NCBI RefSeq assembly: GCF_030269485.1
Contig: NZ_BSTL01000018.1
Coordinates: forward strand, 1-64,000
Reading direction: 5' to 3'
Length of the DNA: 64,000 bases
Source: Actinoplanes sp. NBRC 103695
Lineage (GTDB): Bacteria > Actinomycetota > Actinomycetes > Mycobacteriales > Micromonosporaceae
A model generated the notes under the pieces. It saw only the letters and a list, made by a program, of their open reading frames with translations, was not told where the DNA came from and searched no databases. The position numbers were made by a program, and so were the translations under genes. Numbering within the stretch: position 1 is the stretch's first letter; every line of letters starts with the position of its first letter. Positions 18,226 through 31,509 of the stretch are shown here, piece by piece.

Positions 18226-19001
18226 TCAAGGTAGGTGGTGTGGCAGGTCCGTGTCGGGTGGTGTCGGCGGGGTGAAGTCAGCCGGCCATCGGGTGGCCGG
18301 GTTCCACCGAACTGCCGTGAGGTGGCTGCTGGTGAGGCGGGCGCGGGTCAAGTTCGCAGCGCGTAGGTCGGCGCCGCTGAGGTCGGCGGAGGTGAGGTCC
18401 GCGTCGGTCAGGTCGGCGCCGTAGAGGTTGGCGTCGGTGAGAATTGCCAGGGCGGCGTCTACCTGGGGTAGCCGAGCGTGGATCAGGCTGGCGCGGGTGA
18501 GGTCGGCCATTTCGAGGTTGGCGCGTTCCAGTACGGCTTCGGCGAAGTTGGCCCCGGCCGCCGAGGCGTTGGACAGGTTCGCGTGGGTCAGATCGGCGCC
18601 GGCAAAGACCGCAGCGGGCATGGCGGCGCGTTCGAGGCGGGCGCCACCCAGTTGGGCTCCGCTGAGTTGCGCGCCGGCGAGGGTGCCGTCGTACAGCCAT
18701 CCTTTGATCTCTAGTTCGAGGACGGCGCGGGCGGTCAGTCCGCGGTCGGTGCTGCCCAGTTCGCGGACGAGTTGCCGGCGTAGGTTGTCGTTTTCGCGGC
18801 GGGCGGCGAGCCGGTCGACGAGCAGGATCACGACCGCCATCCCGGCGAGTTCGGAGCCGACGTTGGCGTAGAGGTCGTCGATGAGGCCGGTCCAGTGCCA
18901 GCCGCGCTGGTGCACGTGTCCGAACACGATGACGGCCAGGCCACTGGCGAGGATCGCCGACCCGATGCGGGCCGTCGACCAGGGCTGCCTGGTGCGGGCC
19001 A

Positions 19002-19005
<4 letters not shown>
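18226..19005 (-). CDS. Membrane-anchored pentapeptide repeat protein
   Basis: A 259-residue protein. Two hydrophobic segments near residues 11-32 and 50-66 anchor it in the membrane. About 25 pentapeptide A(D/N)LXX repeats (about 109-235) follow and should form a right-handed quadrilateral beta-helix on the cytoplasmic side. Its ATG overlaps the stop of the STAND-FGE gene as ATGA, so the two proteins are probably made together and may form a sensor-effector pair. Pentapeptide proteins in conflict systems can act as scaffolds or effectors; no specific role is shown here. Confidence 0.86.
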
Positions 19006-22565
<3,560 letters not shown>

Positions 22566-22700
22566 CGGCGGTATCCTGCCATCCGGTGACGTCGCACCGG
22601 TCAGCTCCGCCACGGCCACGGCCACGACCGCGGACCATCGGCCCTGGCACCGGGCAGTGTCTCGATGTGATCACCACACGGATCAGGACTGTCCACATCG

Positions 22701-24272
22701 TCATGCCCGCCCGCTGGAGTTCAGGAACAACTGGTCGTCCAGGACGAATCCGTCGATGTCCCGGTCGAGTACGTACTCGACCAAGTCACTGGTGCGATTG
22801 ATGAACCCGCGCCCGGGGAAGTTCAACGACGTATTGCACAACACCCCGGCGCCGGTGCGATCCGCGAATGCCCCCAGCAGGGCATACAGTCGCGGGTCCT
22901 GCGCCGATCGCAGCGTCTGGACGCGGGCAGTGCCGTCAGCATGGGTGACAGCCCGCAACCGAGGATCGCGCACCTTCTGGAAGTACAGCATGTGCGGGCT
23001 CGGCCCGGTCCAGTCGAAGAATCTGTCGACATCCTCCTCCCGGCACACCGGCGCGACGGGCCGGTACCCTTCCCGTTCCTTGATCTTGTTGAGTCGCGCC
23101 CGGATGACGTCGTCGAACGGGGCTGCCAACAACGAACGATGACCCAACGCTCGGGGGCCGATCTCCGCACGCCCCCGCACCCATGCGATCACCGCGTCCG
23201 CGGCGAGCAGCGCGGCTACCTGCACGACGTCCAGGGCGTACGCGGTAAAAGTGTCCGGGACCGCCACGTCATGGACGAAGTCGGGACCGTCGTAGACGCT
23301 CCAGGAGATCTTGGCGTTGCCCTCGAAATGTAGTTGGGCATCAACGGCGGTCCCGATCGCGGAGCCCGTGTCGTTCGGGCACGGCGGCACGAACACGTCC
23401 GCGAACAGGCCGCTGTCGCGCCACCGTGTGTTCCAGTCACAGTTCAACCCGCAGCCGCCGGCGATCAGCAACGGGTAGCCCTTCGTCAGCCTCGCCTCCG
23501 CGACGGTGTGGAACCTGGCGAACAGGGCTGCGGAGTGGTGCGCCGCGAGGTTCTTGAACACCTGCGACTCGACGCCGACGTCGTGGAACGGCGAGTCCAC
23601 CAGTGCACTCTTCGGGCTGGTCAACAGGATCGAGCGCCGCGACAGCACCCAGTCGATCAACTCTTGCTCCTCGGGATCGACCGACGAATTCTCGGCGTAC
23701 CCGGCAAGAGCCATCAGCTTGCCCGCGTTGGAGAACCGGAACCCGCCGTGCTCGCTGGTGCTCGTGGGATCCGCCAACGCGAAGATGGCTTGGTACTTGT
23801 TGCCGGGATCCTCCATCACCTCCGCCACCCGGAGCACACGCACCTCGGGCGTGATCTCGTAGAAGGACCCGATGTTGCCCTCCCACACCAGGGCGTAACA
23901 GGGCTCACCCTGCGGATACGGCGACATGCCGTACGCCGACAGCAGGTGCGAGCGCTCGTGGGTGGACGAGAACGACCACACCTGCCTGCCGAACACCCGT
24001 CGCCGGCTGACCTGGGTGTCCGCACCGTCCCACCCGAAGTACCCCGCCCCGAGCGGGCGGTCCGCCGAGTGAAACCCCTTAACCCAGCCGCTGAGGCACA
24101 GCACGTCAGGAACCTCGTCGACACCGGCCAATGCATCCAGGACCGTCATCGCCGTCAGGTCCGCGTAACGCGGGAACGAGTCCTTCTCGGCCTCGATCGA
24201 GAACTCAAGGGCACCGTCTCGCAGCAGGGCAACCGTGCCGTCGTGCCCAGGCTTGAACGACATGATCCGCAC
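22701..24272 (-). CDS. O-carbamoyltransferase, NodU/TobZ family
   Basis: About 523 residues. Family motifs are the N-terminal SFKPGHDGTVALLRDG, the Kae1-like metal-binding segment SSTHERSHLLSAYGMSP, IAGGCGLNCDWNTR, and the C-terminal YrdC-like/ATP region with GRAEIGPRALGHRSLLA and LCNTSLNFPG. The enzymes make carbamoyl-adenylate from carbamoyl phosphate and ATP, then carbamoylate a hydroxyl of an antibiotic or sugar. The substrate is unknown; no glycosyltransferase or polyketide gene is nearby. The start is uncertain: GTG at 24272 gives VRIMSFKPGHDG, with an ATG at 24263 and a TTG at 24287 as alternatives. Confidence 0.9.
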   Translation of the reverse strand: MRIMSFKPGHDGTVALLRDGALEFSIEAEKDSFPRYADLTAMTVLDALAGVDEVPDVLCLSGWVKGFHSADRPLGAGYFGWDGADTQVSRRRVFGRQVWSFSSTHERSHLLSAYGMSPYPQGEPCYALVWEGNIGSFYEITPEVRVLRVAEVMEDPGNKYQAIFALADPTSTSEHGGFRFSNAGKLMALAGYAENSSVDPEEQELIDWVLSRRSILLTSPKSALVDSPFHDVGVESQVFKNLAAHHSAALFARFHTVAEARLTKGYPLLIAGGCGLNCDWNTRWRDSGLFADVFVPPCPNDTGSAIGTAVDAQLHFEGNAKISWSVYDGPDFVHDVAVPDTFTAYALDVVQVAALLAADAVIAWVRGRAEIGPRALGHRSLLAAPFDDVIRARLNKIKEREGYRPVAPVCREEDVDRFFDWTGPSPHMLYFQKVRDPRLRAVTHADGTARVQTLRSAQDPRLYALLGAFADRTGAGVLCNTSLNFPGRGFINRTSDLVEYVLDRDIDGFVLDDQLFLNSSGRA

Positions 24273-24315
24273 GCCACGCCCCCGCAAAGATCACCGTCGA
24301 TGACTTCTAAACTAC

Positions 24316-24948
24316 TCAGAGAGACGGGCGAGGGTCAATGGGATTGTCGTCGCGCCACATGGGATAGACCGGCGGCGCATCGCGCCCGGTGAACAACGGA
24401 TCACCGAACGCGCGGTAACCGTGGTGGAGAAAGAAGCGGCGGCTACCTCGGTCCCCCGCCATGACGTGCGCACCGAGGCGGAGCCTGTCGAGGTAGGCGT
24501 GCTGGTGGCGCATCAGCAAAGATCCGACCCCTCGCCCCTGGCGATCCGGGGCGACGGCGAGCAGCGCCAAGAACCGATGCGGCCCACGGGGACGACCGTC
24601 ACGAATCCCCGCCAGAAATGCCTCGAGCCGGTCTGGGTGGTCCCCGATGGCCGCGGCCGACTCCCATTGCGGAACCGCCGCGGACGGTAGCTCACCGTCG
24701 TGGCGGAACCAGACCGCGACCGCCGACAGGTCTCTAGTGGTGTGCACCTCACCGTGGTCGATGCCGTGCCGAATCGTCGAGTCAAGGAAACCAGCACGTC
24801 CCGCGCCGCCACCGACGCCAGCGGCGACGAGCCAGCGATAGATCGGCAGGCTCGCGAAAGCCAAGTTGGCCATGGCCGCGAGCGGCAAGGATTGATCAGC
24901 CCTAACAGAGATGATCTCTACAGGCGACGCCCGCGCCTCATCAGCCAT
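24316..24948 (-). CDS. GNAT family N-acetyltransferase
   Basis: A 210-residue protein. The acetyl-CoA loop is visible as LALLAVAPDRQGRGVGSLLMRHQ, the canonical R/Q-x-x-G-x-G/A motif, and RRFFLHHGYRAFGDPLF is the usual C-terminal beta-bulge element. It transfers an acetyl group to an unknown amine. The ATG at 24948 has an excellent ribosome binding site (gggaggt). The open frame continues upstream to 25131 but is not needed. It follows the carbamoyltransferase promoter side and may tailor the same unknown metabolite; that link is only positional. Confidence 0.9.
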   Translation of the reverse strand: MADEARASPVEIISVRADQSLPLAAMANLAFASLPIYRWLVAAGVGGGAGRAGFLDSTIRHGIDHGEVHTTRDLSAVAVWFRHDGELPSAAVPQWESAAAIGDHPDRLEAFLAGIRDGRPRGPHRFLALLAVAPDRQGRGVGSLLMRHQHAYLDRLRLGAHVMAGDRGSRRFFLHHGYRAFGDPLFTGRDAPPVYPMWRDDNPIDPRPSL

Positions 24949-25152
24949 GTACCTCCCGTCCAAAATTGCCCCGCCGTCCGCACTTGACCTGTCGTGGTGC
25001 GCTGGTTTCGTTGGTGGCCGGTGCGTTGATCGTTGAGGTACCCGCTTCGCGTCCGGCCCGATCTTCGCCCGCTCGGTGCTGATGGCCGCGGATCTGCACG
25101 TAAGCTGCCGAAGTCGACATGTGGCCCGCACCGAGGCTGGTCATGACGTCGC
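24949..25152. other. Short intergenic region before the lanthipeptide operon end
   Basis: About 200 bases upstream of the acetyltransferase and downstream of the helical-repeat protein. It should carry the acetyltransferase promoter. A minus-strand frame across it has a stretch faintly like the end of a tyrosine recombinase, which I could not support. Confidence 0.3.
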
Positions 25153-26301
25153 TCATTGCTGCACACGACTGACCTGTCGTGAGCCTTTCGAACACAGCGT
25201 CGTATCGAGCACGGCGACTGCCTCGTCGGCGGTGGCGGTCAAACATCGCAGGATCCGCTCCGGCAACGCGCCGATGCCCAGACCTGATTCCGCCGCCAGA
25301 TGGTTGAGGTCGGTACGTCGACGCTCGGTGATGCCGTCGATAGGCTCGCGGAAACCGAGCACGTCTCGTGCCGCGTACCCGTCTTTGGAGTCGACCGCTT
25401 CCGTTGCTATCCGACCCAGCAGCACCTTCGCGAGATCGGGACGGGTGGGGCTTGCCAAGGTGGCGAGGGTTAGCCCGAGTCGGGCGCGATAGGACGCGTA
25501 GCCGGCGGCCGGCGTTCGCGCGGTGAAGCGCGCCATGGCCGTCGTCAGGTGGCGGGCCATTAGGGAGTCACTGGGGTCCGTACACATCAGATGCAGGCAG
25601 CCCGCGATCTCCTGCTCCCATGGTTCGGTTGTGACGCTCTGCGCGAGCAGCGCCCGACCCTCGGCCGGCGCGTCAGTCATACAGCGGGCGATGATGGCGG
25701 CCTGGCGGCCCTCCATGAGGTGAACGCCGATGCCGCTATAGGAGCGTGCGTGTTCGGCCGCGTCTACCCAACGGCCGGCCAGTGCGAGTGCGCGTACGCC
25801 CTCGCCGATGAGTTGGAGCCAGACCCATTCGCGTAGCTGCCGGCGCTCTTGTTGGCCGCCGACGAGGTCGGCCATGGGCAGCGTTTGGTTTTCGACGGTG
25901 AGATCGGATCGTCGGGTGACTGTCTGGTACATGGATTCCAGCAGGTGCAGCGCTGCGGTGCCCTGGTCGGTGCGGATCTGCAGGCGGGCGAGGTTGAGGA
26001 CGGGTTCGAGTAGGTAGCGGGCTTCGAGGATAGTCAGGGGTCGCTCGGCGCGGCGGTAAGTGTCGATGTGCTGCCAGCACAGGTGGCGGGCAAGGTCGGT
26101 CATGCCGCTGTCGCTGGCGATGAGGGCGGCTTTGTTGAGGGCGTGGGCCGCGCCGGCCATCCCGTTGTCTGGCTTCTGCCGGGCGCCGTCGACCGCGTCG
26201 ACGACCTCCTGAACGCGCAACGGCAGCGCCGGGCAGTCGGGCCGGGGACGGCCGAGCAGCGGAAACCGGCGGACGGCGGCGGCGAGCGGCGATAGTGGCA
26301 T
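25153..26301 (-). CDS. Helical-repeat (TPR-like) protein at the end of the FxLD lanthipeptide operon
   Basis: A 382-residue soluble protein, almost entirely helical, with TPR-like pairs such as AAHALNKAALIASDSGMTDLA and LEARYLLEPVLNLARLQI. It resembles the C-terminal part of actinobacterial HTH-TPR regulators but has no HTH. The ATG at 26301 lies two bases beyond the stop of the elimination-domain gene, indicating co-transcription. It may recruit or regulate the modification enzymes. I recall similar proteins in FxLD gene clusters, but no catalytic activity can be assigned. Confidence 0.7.
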   Translation of the reverse strand: MPLSPLAAAVRRFPLLGRPRPDCPALPLRVQEVVDAVDGARQKPDNGMAGAAHALNKAALIASDSGMTDLARHLCWQHIDTYRRAERPLTILEARYLLEPVLNLARLQIRTDQGTAALHLLESMYQTVTRRSDLTVENQTLPMADLVGGQQERRQLREWVWLQLIGEGVRALALAGRWVDAAEHARSYSGIGVHLMEGRQAAIIARCMTDAPAEGRALLAQSVTTEPWEQEIAGCLHLMCTDPSDSLMARHLTTAMARFTARTPAAGYASYRARLGLTLATLASPTRPDLAKVLLGRIATEAVDSKDGYAARDVLGFREPIDGITERRRTDLNHLAAESGLGIGALPERILRCLTATADEAVAVLDTTLCSKGSRQVSRVQQ

Positions 26302-26303
26302 GG

Positions 26304-27269
26304 TCAGCTCCGGGGCAGGGTGGCGGCTTTCACCGCGTGCGCGAGGATGCCTTGGGCGTGGGCGGACAGGCCGAGCCGGTTCCAGTGGAAGATCACGATT
26401 TGGGCGATCGTGGCGCGCAGGCCGCGATCGAGGCGGTTTGCGGTGGCGGCGTCGCCGAGTTCCTGTCCGGCCTGGATGAACGCGGCGAGCCATGGTGCGG
26501 CGTGAGCGGCGGGTCCTGCTGGCGTGAACAGTGGGTGGTCGGCGTTGACGGCGGCGGTCAGCAGTGGGCGGAGCTTGAGGGCGAGTGCGGCGATCCGCTC
26601 AGCGTCGCCGTCGGCGGGTGCCGGGCGCAGGTGGGCGACCTGGTCGAAGACGTCGCCGGTCTCGAACCAATCCAGGCCGGCGTGCTGCTGCAAGGCTTGG
26701 ATGAGCAGCAGGGAAAGCTCGCGGCGGCCCAGCCCTGGCAATGGGCGGCGGGAGTAGGTGAGCACGCCTCGGCTGTCGGCGCAGAACAGGTCGTGGACGA
26801 TGGCCATCCCGGCGTTGCCGCCGAAGGCGGCGGTCTCCGGTTCGTAGATGCTCGGCCGCCAACGGTCGATGGCACCGGCAGCAACGAGGTCATCGAGCAG
26901 CGCCTCAACCGCAGGGCGATCGTCGGTGCGGACGCGGAGCCGCCAGTCGGGATATTTGCGTAGGAACCACCAGGCGTCGCGTCCCCGGCCGAGCTGGTCG
27001 AGGCGGGGTGCGACCTGCTCGGCGAACGTCGCTTCCGCGCCGGTCCACTGTGTGGGGGTGACCCGTGCCTGGAACCAGGCCCGCTCGAGCTGGCGGTGCA
27101 GGGCGGCCCGACCGGCGGCCCGGTAGGTCTCGACCGCCTCGGCGAGGTCGACGTCATCGACGGCCGACCGTTCGAGCGCGACGCCGGCGATAACCGCCTC
27201 CACCTGCTCGGCGAGCTGATCGGCGGTCAGAGCTTGATCAGCGGGGATGGTTAGGCGATCAGCAAGCAT
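26304..27269 (-). CDS. Thiopeptide-type bacteriocin biosynthesis domain protein (SpaB_C-like elimination domain)
   Basis: A 321-residue protein matching the stand-alone LanB C-terminal type: WFQARVTPTQWTGAEATFAEQVAPRL near the start, then WWFLRKYPDWRLRVR, and RWRPSIYEPETAAFGG, which is characteristic of the family. These domains remove glutamate from glutamylated Ser/Thr to leave dehydroalanine or dehydrobutyrine, or bind the leader. The ATG at 27269 has ggtggg upstream and overlaps the LanC gene by 19 bases. The large LanB beside it already has its own C-terminal elimination region, so this copy may be specialised. Confidence 0.86.
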   Translation of the reverse strand: MLADRLTIPADQALTADQLAEQVEAVIAGVALERSAVDDVDLAEAVETYRAAGRAALHRQLERAWFQARVTPTQWTGAEATFAEQVAPRLDQLGRGRDAWWFLRKYPDWRLRVRTDDRPAVEALLDDLVAAGAIDRWRPSIYEPETAAFGGNAGMAIVHDLFCADSRGVLTYSRRPLPGLGRRELSLLLIQALQQHAGLDWFETGDVFDQVAHLRPAPADGDAERIAALALKLRPLLTAAVNADHPLFTPAGPAAHAAPWLAAFIQAGQELGDAATANRLDRGLRATIAQIVIFHWNRLGLSAHAQGILAHAVKAATLPRS

Positions 27270-28414
27270 GCGTCCCACCTTGTGTGTGGCGGCTGGCCGG
27301 TGCGGATGGTCTCGGTGGTGAGGGCGACGCCGGTGTTGCCGCTCAGGAATCCGATGTCATTGCCGTGCTCCGCGTTGGTAATGAGCGCGGCGAGGGCGGG
27401 AAGCTGGTCGGCTATCACGGGATTGGTGGTGTCGGCGGCGGCCCGGTAGGCGGTCTGGTAGAGCCCGGCGTATCCGTGGCAGAGTCCCGGGTCGGTGAGC
27501 CGGTCGCGTTGCGGGCTGGTCAGGCACGCGGCGAGGGCGAGTTCGGCGCTGGTTTTGCGGGTGCGGTCGCCGGTGGCGATGGCGGCGAGTTGTTGGGCGC
27601 GGGCGATGCCGGCGGCGCCGTAGCACCACGACGGCCGCCCCGGGCCGTCGTGGGCAGGGCGGCCGGTGCGGACCTGCTCACCAGTGATCCATTGGGGCCA
27701 CCACGCGCCGTGCGCGGAGTCTTGCCGCCATTGATCGAACCAGGCGCAGAGCCAGCGGATCGCCTCGGCCTGTCCCTCGACGTGGCGGCCGTGGCGGGAG
27801 GCGTGGGCCAGCAGGGCAAGCAGCCCGGCCGCGCCGTGCGCCATGCCGAGGTTGGCGTGCCCACCCGGCGTCGGGTACAGCGGGTCGGGATCGTGCTCCA
27901 CCCACCACCCGGGGATGTGCATGCCGTCGTGGTAGCGGGGTCCAGCCAGCCGGACGGCGTAGCGCAGCACATCACCCATCTCGCTGCTGCCGGGCGCGTG
28001 GTGCAGCAGCAGTCCGCCGATGCCGATCAGGCCGGTGAACAGGTCGTACTCGGCGAAGGTGGCCGGGCGGCCGTCGCGCAGCCGGTCGGTGGCGTTCGTG
28101 AGGCGGGCGCGGGTGAGCCGGCGAACATGCCGGTCGAGGGCCTGCCGGGCGGCCGGGTAGCGGTCGCGGCCGTCCACGGTCGCGGCGTGTAGGAGGAACG
28201 CGATGGCCGGTGCGCCGTAGTAGAGCGCGCAGTGGGGCGCAGCGTCGACCGGCCCCGCCGTGGCCTGCTTGATCAGGCGTTGGGCCGTGGCCCAGTCACC
28301 TGCGCCGTTGGTTGCTCGTTCGATCGCGAGCAGCGCATGCCCGACGGTGCCGGAGGCCAGAGACTGCGCGCCGGCCTGGGCCACGGTGAGGGTGACCGGC
28401 GTGGCGGCAGTCAT
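27251..28414 (-). CDS. lanC: Lanthionine synthetase C family cyclase (LanC)
   Basis: A 387-residue alpha/alpha-toroid protein. The LanC signature is clear: GHANLGMAHGAAG, then WCYGAAGIARAQ and LCHGYAGLYQTA, which supply the Cys, Cys and His zinc ligands. It catalyses Michael-type addition of Cys thiols to dehydrated Ser/Thr to make (methyl)lanthionine rings on the precursor encoded at 31564-31767. The ATG overlaps the lanB stop as ATGA. Confidence 0.93.
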   Translation of the reverse strand: MTAATPVTLTVAQAGAQSLASGTVGHALLAIERATNGAGDWATAQRLIKQATAGPVDAAPHCALYYGAPAIAFLLHAATVDGRDRYPAARQALDRHVRRLTRARLTNATDRLRDGRPATFAEYDLFTGLIGIGGLLLHHAPGSSEMGDVLRYAVRLAGPRYHDGMHIPGWWVEHDPDPLYPTPGGHANLGMAHGAAGLLALLAHASRHGRHVEGQAEAIRWLCAWFDQWRQDSAHGAWWPQWITGEQVRTGRPAHDGPGRPSWCYGAAGIARAQQLAAIATGDRTRKTSAELALAACLTSPQRDRLTDPGLCHGYAGLYQTAYRAAADTTNPVIADQLPALAALITNAEHGNDIGFLSGNTGVALTTETIRTGQPPHTRWDACLLIA

Positions 28415-31400
28415 TGGACACTCACTGTGGCGAGACAGCGCATGGCAGCGGCTCGGGCCAGGCGGCTGGTTTTGCGCTCGAACTCCGGGTCAACGCCGAC
28501 CGCGCGGACGTGATGCTCGTGTAGCAGGGTCCGCAGCACACCGGCCGGGTCACGCTCGGCGTTCAGGGCGCTGTAGTACGCGTGCAGCGCTGGTTGGCGG
28601 GCCTGCCATGCGGCGAGGACAGCGGCGCCCCCGGGCAGGGCACGGAGCCGGGGAAATTCGGCGGTCGGGTCGGCGAGGTCACGGGCCAGTTGGCCCAGCG
28701 CCCGGTCTGCCGGCTCGGTGTGTTGTTTCAGGTGGGCAAGCAGCGTCCGGTAGCCGGTCATGGGGTCGGGCGCGAACCCGGCCGCGAGCTGGACCATGGA
28801 CGCGGCGGCGAGCGCCTGACCGGAGACGCCGGCCTGCTCGGCCACGCGGAGCTGCGCTATCGCCGCGGTGGTGTCGGCGGCGAAGACCCATTCGGCGATC
28901 TGGTCGGTTGGTGGGTTTCTGTAGCGGCCAGGCTGTTCGTGGTAGGAGGCGAAGACAAGTTCGGCGGGTAGGCCCAGGGCATGTAGATCGTCGGTGAATT
29001 GCCCGAGCCGGGCGGCGACCGGCCCGTACGCGGTCGGCGACTCCAGGCGGAAGAACAGCGACAGATGTTGGTCGGCGTCGAGGCGGATCATGTCCCGGTG
29101 GCGGCTGGCCCACCAGCGCAGCACACCGAGGTCGGTCAGGCTGTCGGCGAATGCTGGCACGTGGCTGGTGAGCAGGTCATCGAACCGGGCGGGATTGCCG
29201 ATCAGCCGCGCGTGGACGACGACGGACCCGCCGGGCCGGTGGGTCCGTCCCACCCCGGCGGTCACCGGCAGCCGACGTGTCACCGGCTTGGTGAGCGTCA
29301 TCGGGATGACGAACTCGGCCGGTCGGCCGAGCCACCCGTCACCGTCGGCGGGCGCGTCCTCGCACAATTCGAGCCGGTCCACCCGGCCCAGCCGGGTCTT
29401 CAACAGCGCGCGATCCAGAGGGTCGTCGAGGTGGAGGGGTAGGCGTAGCTCGTCGTGGCAGACGATCACGCGGGCGGGAACGCGCCACCGCTGCCGCCAC
29501 CGGCCCAGCGCCGTCTCCCACGCCTCGTCGTCGCCGTCCGTGGGCTGCGCGGTGAGATCAGCGGCGGCTAGCCACCAGCGAGCCGGGGCCAGCACCGTGT
29601 GCCGATAGCGGACACGCGGCGTATAAGGCAGGGTGCGGGCGGCGGCGCCGACATCGAGCGGGCCGAACACGGCGCTGCGGGCGTCGCCGACCTCGGCGAG
29701 GAAGCGGGCCAGCGGCGGCATCTGCACAGCAGCGAGGGCGTGCGGATTGTGCACGACAACCCGCCGGCCGGTCGGCCGGTGCACAAGATAGAGCTGGTCC
29801 GCGTCGGCAGTGACCGCGAGATAGTCGATGCTGATCACGTCACCGTCAGGGTGTTCGGCCACCGCGACCACCTGGGCGCCGAGCCGACCGACCCGCACGA
29901 CGTTCTCGTTGTGCACCCGCCGAGGTGGAAACGACAGCTGCACCACCATCGCGTCCACATCGTTGGCTGCGTAGGTCTGTGCGAGATGGTCGCGTTCGTC
30001 GGGGTCGAGCAGGTACGCGAACCGGCCGGCCATGCTCGTGTGGGCGCGGGGCGCACCGGTGATCCGCAGCTCGAACTCGCCGCGGTTCATCGCCTCCGGC
30101 GAGGCCGCGTGGATGGAGACGCCCAGCTCGATCCGGGGCGGCGGCACGACGGCGGTGGGATCGCCCACCGTCAGCGCGCCGATGTCCGCGTCCGAGAGCC
30201 GGATCTCGTCGGCGCCATCGAGCATGGTCCGTTGGATGAGCGCCATCAGGTAGGCGTCTCGTTCGGTGAGGATCCGCCACGCGGGCCGGGCGCGCGGCGC
30301 GCCCAGATAGCCGGGCGGGTAGCCCAGACCGGAGTCGGCCACGAGGTCCCTCACCGGGACCAGCGCACCCGGGCCGTACCGGGCTCGGAACCTGGCGTGG
30401 TAGTCCAGCCAGGCGTGCGTCCCGAACGGCTGGGTCGTGACGCGCAGCAGAACCCCGGCCGCGTACGCGGCTTCGTCCAGCACCCGTTGCGGCACGCCGA
30501 CGGTAGCGTCGAGGCGGACGTCCACGGCCAGCGGCGGCTCGCCGGCCGGCACGATCGCGGCCATCGCCTCGGCGGCCGTGGATCGGATGGTGGCCTGCCG
30601 GCGACGATCATCTGTCGCGTTGTGTCGGGTGAGGTGTTCGTGGATGTCGCCGAGGTTGTCGATGAGTGCCACGACCTCGGGCAGGTGCTCGGTGTCGGCG
30701 GCGCGCAGCGTGGCGAGCACGTAGGCGAGCGGGTCCTCGGCGGTCATCGGTGGGCGCAGGTTCGTGATCAGCATCTGGCCGTCGATCAGCCCGTGCAGCA
30801 TCGTCTCGATGGTGCCCGGGCCGACCTGCGGGAGCTGGGCCGCAAGCTGCGAGATCAGATGATCGAAGCGCACTGCGGCGGCGGCATGGGCGAGGGCCAT
30901 CCGCACCGGACCGGTGTACCGGGTCGAGGTCTCCCGCATCGGGCCGGGCCTGCGCTGGCCGGGCGTGGGACGGGCGGCGACGATGAACCGGCCGTCGCGG
31001 ACGAACCCGTCGTTGTTGGCGACCACCATCACCGTGCGACGCAGGCCGTGGTCCTGTTCCAGCCGGTCAACCACCTGGGTGAGCCAGTCCGCGTCGACCC
31101 GGGCTATCGCCTGGTGCTGATCACCGACTTTGGCCATGGCGGGTCCGACGGTGGCGGTGGTGACTCCGGCGAACAGCCCGAACGGAGTGGCACGCCGCTG
31201 CCAGCGCCGCAGGTACGAGGCGGTCGCCGTCACGGCGCGGTGGACCGCCCTGGCATCAGGCTTCTCAACGGTGAGCAGTTGGTCCACCCGGGCGGCCAGA
31301 TCGGGGCTGGCCACGGTGATCGCGTCGCGCAGCTCCGGTTGCGCCCATTGGGCGCCCAGCCAGGCAAGGCCGTCCAGTGCGGCCTCGGAATCGGGCAGCG

Positions 31401-31479
31401 TCGGGCTGTCGAGGTCGTAGGTGCTGGTGCGAACCAGCACAGGGCCGACCGGCTGATAGGGGTGGGGGACGGTCGGCAT
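28411..31479 (-). CDS. lanB: Lantibiotic dehydratase (LanB)
   Basis: A 1022-residue class I dehydratase. The N-terminal about 700 residues are the tRNA-Glu-dependent glutamylation domain (AVTATASYLRRWQRRATPFGLFAG, RFRARYGPGALVPVRDLVADSGLGYPPG shortened here to its start). The C-terminal part (RLDADQHLSLFFRLESPTAY, ASYHEQPGRY) is SpaB_C-like. It activates Ser and Thr of the precursor as glutamyl esters and eliminates glutamate. A strong ggaggtg precedes the ATG at 31479. The gene lies just after a hairpin that follows the precursor gene. Confidence 0.93.
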   Translation of the reverse strand: MPTVPHPYQPVGPVLVRTSTYDLDSPTLPDSEAALDGLAWLGAQWAQPELRDAITVASPDLAARVDQLLTVEKPDARAVHRAVTATASYLRRWQRRATPFGLFAGVTTATVGPAMAKVGDQHQAIARVDADWLTQVVDRLEQDHGLRRTVMVVANNDGFVRDGRFIVAARPTPGQRRPGPMRETSTRYTGPVRMALAHAAAAVRFDHLISQLAAQLPQVGPGTIETMLHGLIDGQMLITNLRPPMTAEDPLAYVLATLRAADTEHLPEVVALIDNLGDIHEHLTRHNATDDRRRQATIRSTAAEAMAAIVPAGEPPLAVDVRLDATVGVPQRVLDEAAYAAGVLLRVTTQPFGTHAWLDYHARFRARYGPGALVPVRDLVADSGLGYPPGYLGAPRARPAWRILTERDAYLMALIQRTMLDGADEIRLSDADIGALTVGDPTAVVPPPRIELGVSIHAASPEAMNRGEFELRITGAPRAHTSMAGRFAYLLDPDERDHLAQTYAANDVDAMVVQLSFPPRRVHNENVVRVGRLGAQVVAVAEHPDGDVISIDYLAVTADADQLYLVHRPTGRRVVVHNPHALAAVQMPPLARFLAEVGDARSAVFGPLDVGAAARTLPYTPRVRYRHTVLAPARWWLAAADLTAQPTDGDDEAWETALGRWRQRWRVPARVIVCHDELRLPLHLDDPLDRALLKTRLGRVDRLELCEDAPADGDGWLGRPAEFVIPMTLTKPVTRRLPVTAGVGRTHRPGGSVVVHARLIGNPARFDDLLTSHVPAFADSLTDLGVLRWWASRHRDMIRLDADQHLSLFFRLESPTAYGPVAARLGQFTDDLHALGLPAELVFASYHEQPGRYRNPPTDQIAEWVFAADTTAAIAQLRVAEQAGVSGQALAAASMVQLAAGFAPDPMTGYRTLLAHLKQHTEPADRALGQLARDLADPTAEFPRLRALPGGAAVLAAWQARQPALHAYYSALNAERDPAGVLRTLLHEHHVRAVGVDPEFERKTSRLARAAAMRCLATVSVQ

Positions 31480-31509
31480 GCCGCACCTCCGCGCGCGGGG
31501 TAGGGGGCC

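Noticed and set aside
25060..25150. Minus-strand stretch faintly like the end of a tyrosine recombinase
   Set aside because: A few residues (GHMSTSAAYVQIRG) recall the GH...Y end of integrases, but no catalytic Arg or continuous domain is present.
29599..31503. Long plus-strand open frame opposite lanB (634 codons)
   Set aside because: The minus strand encodes a clear LanB. The plus-strand translation is Gly/Val/Arg/His-rich without domains.
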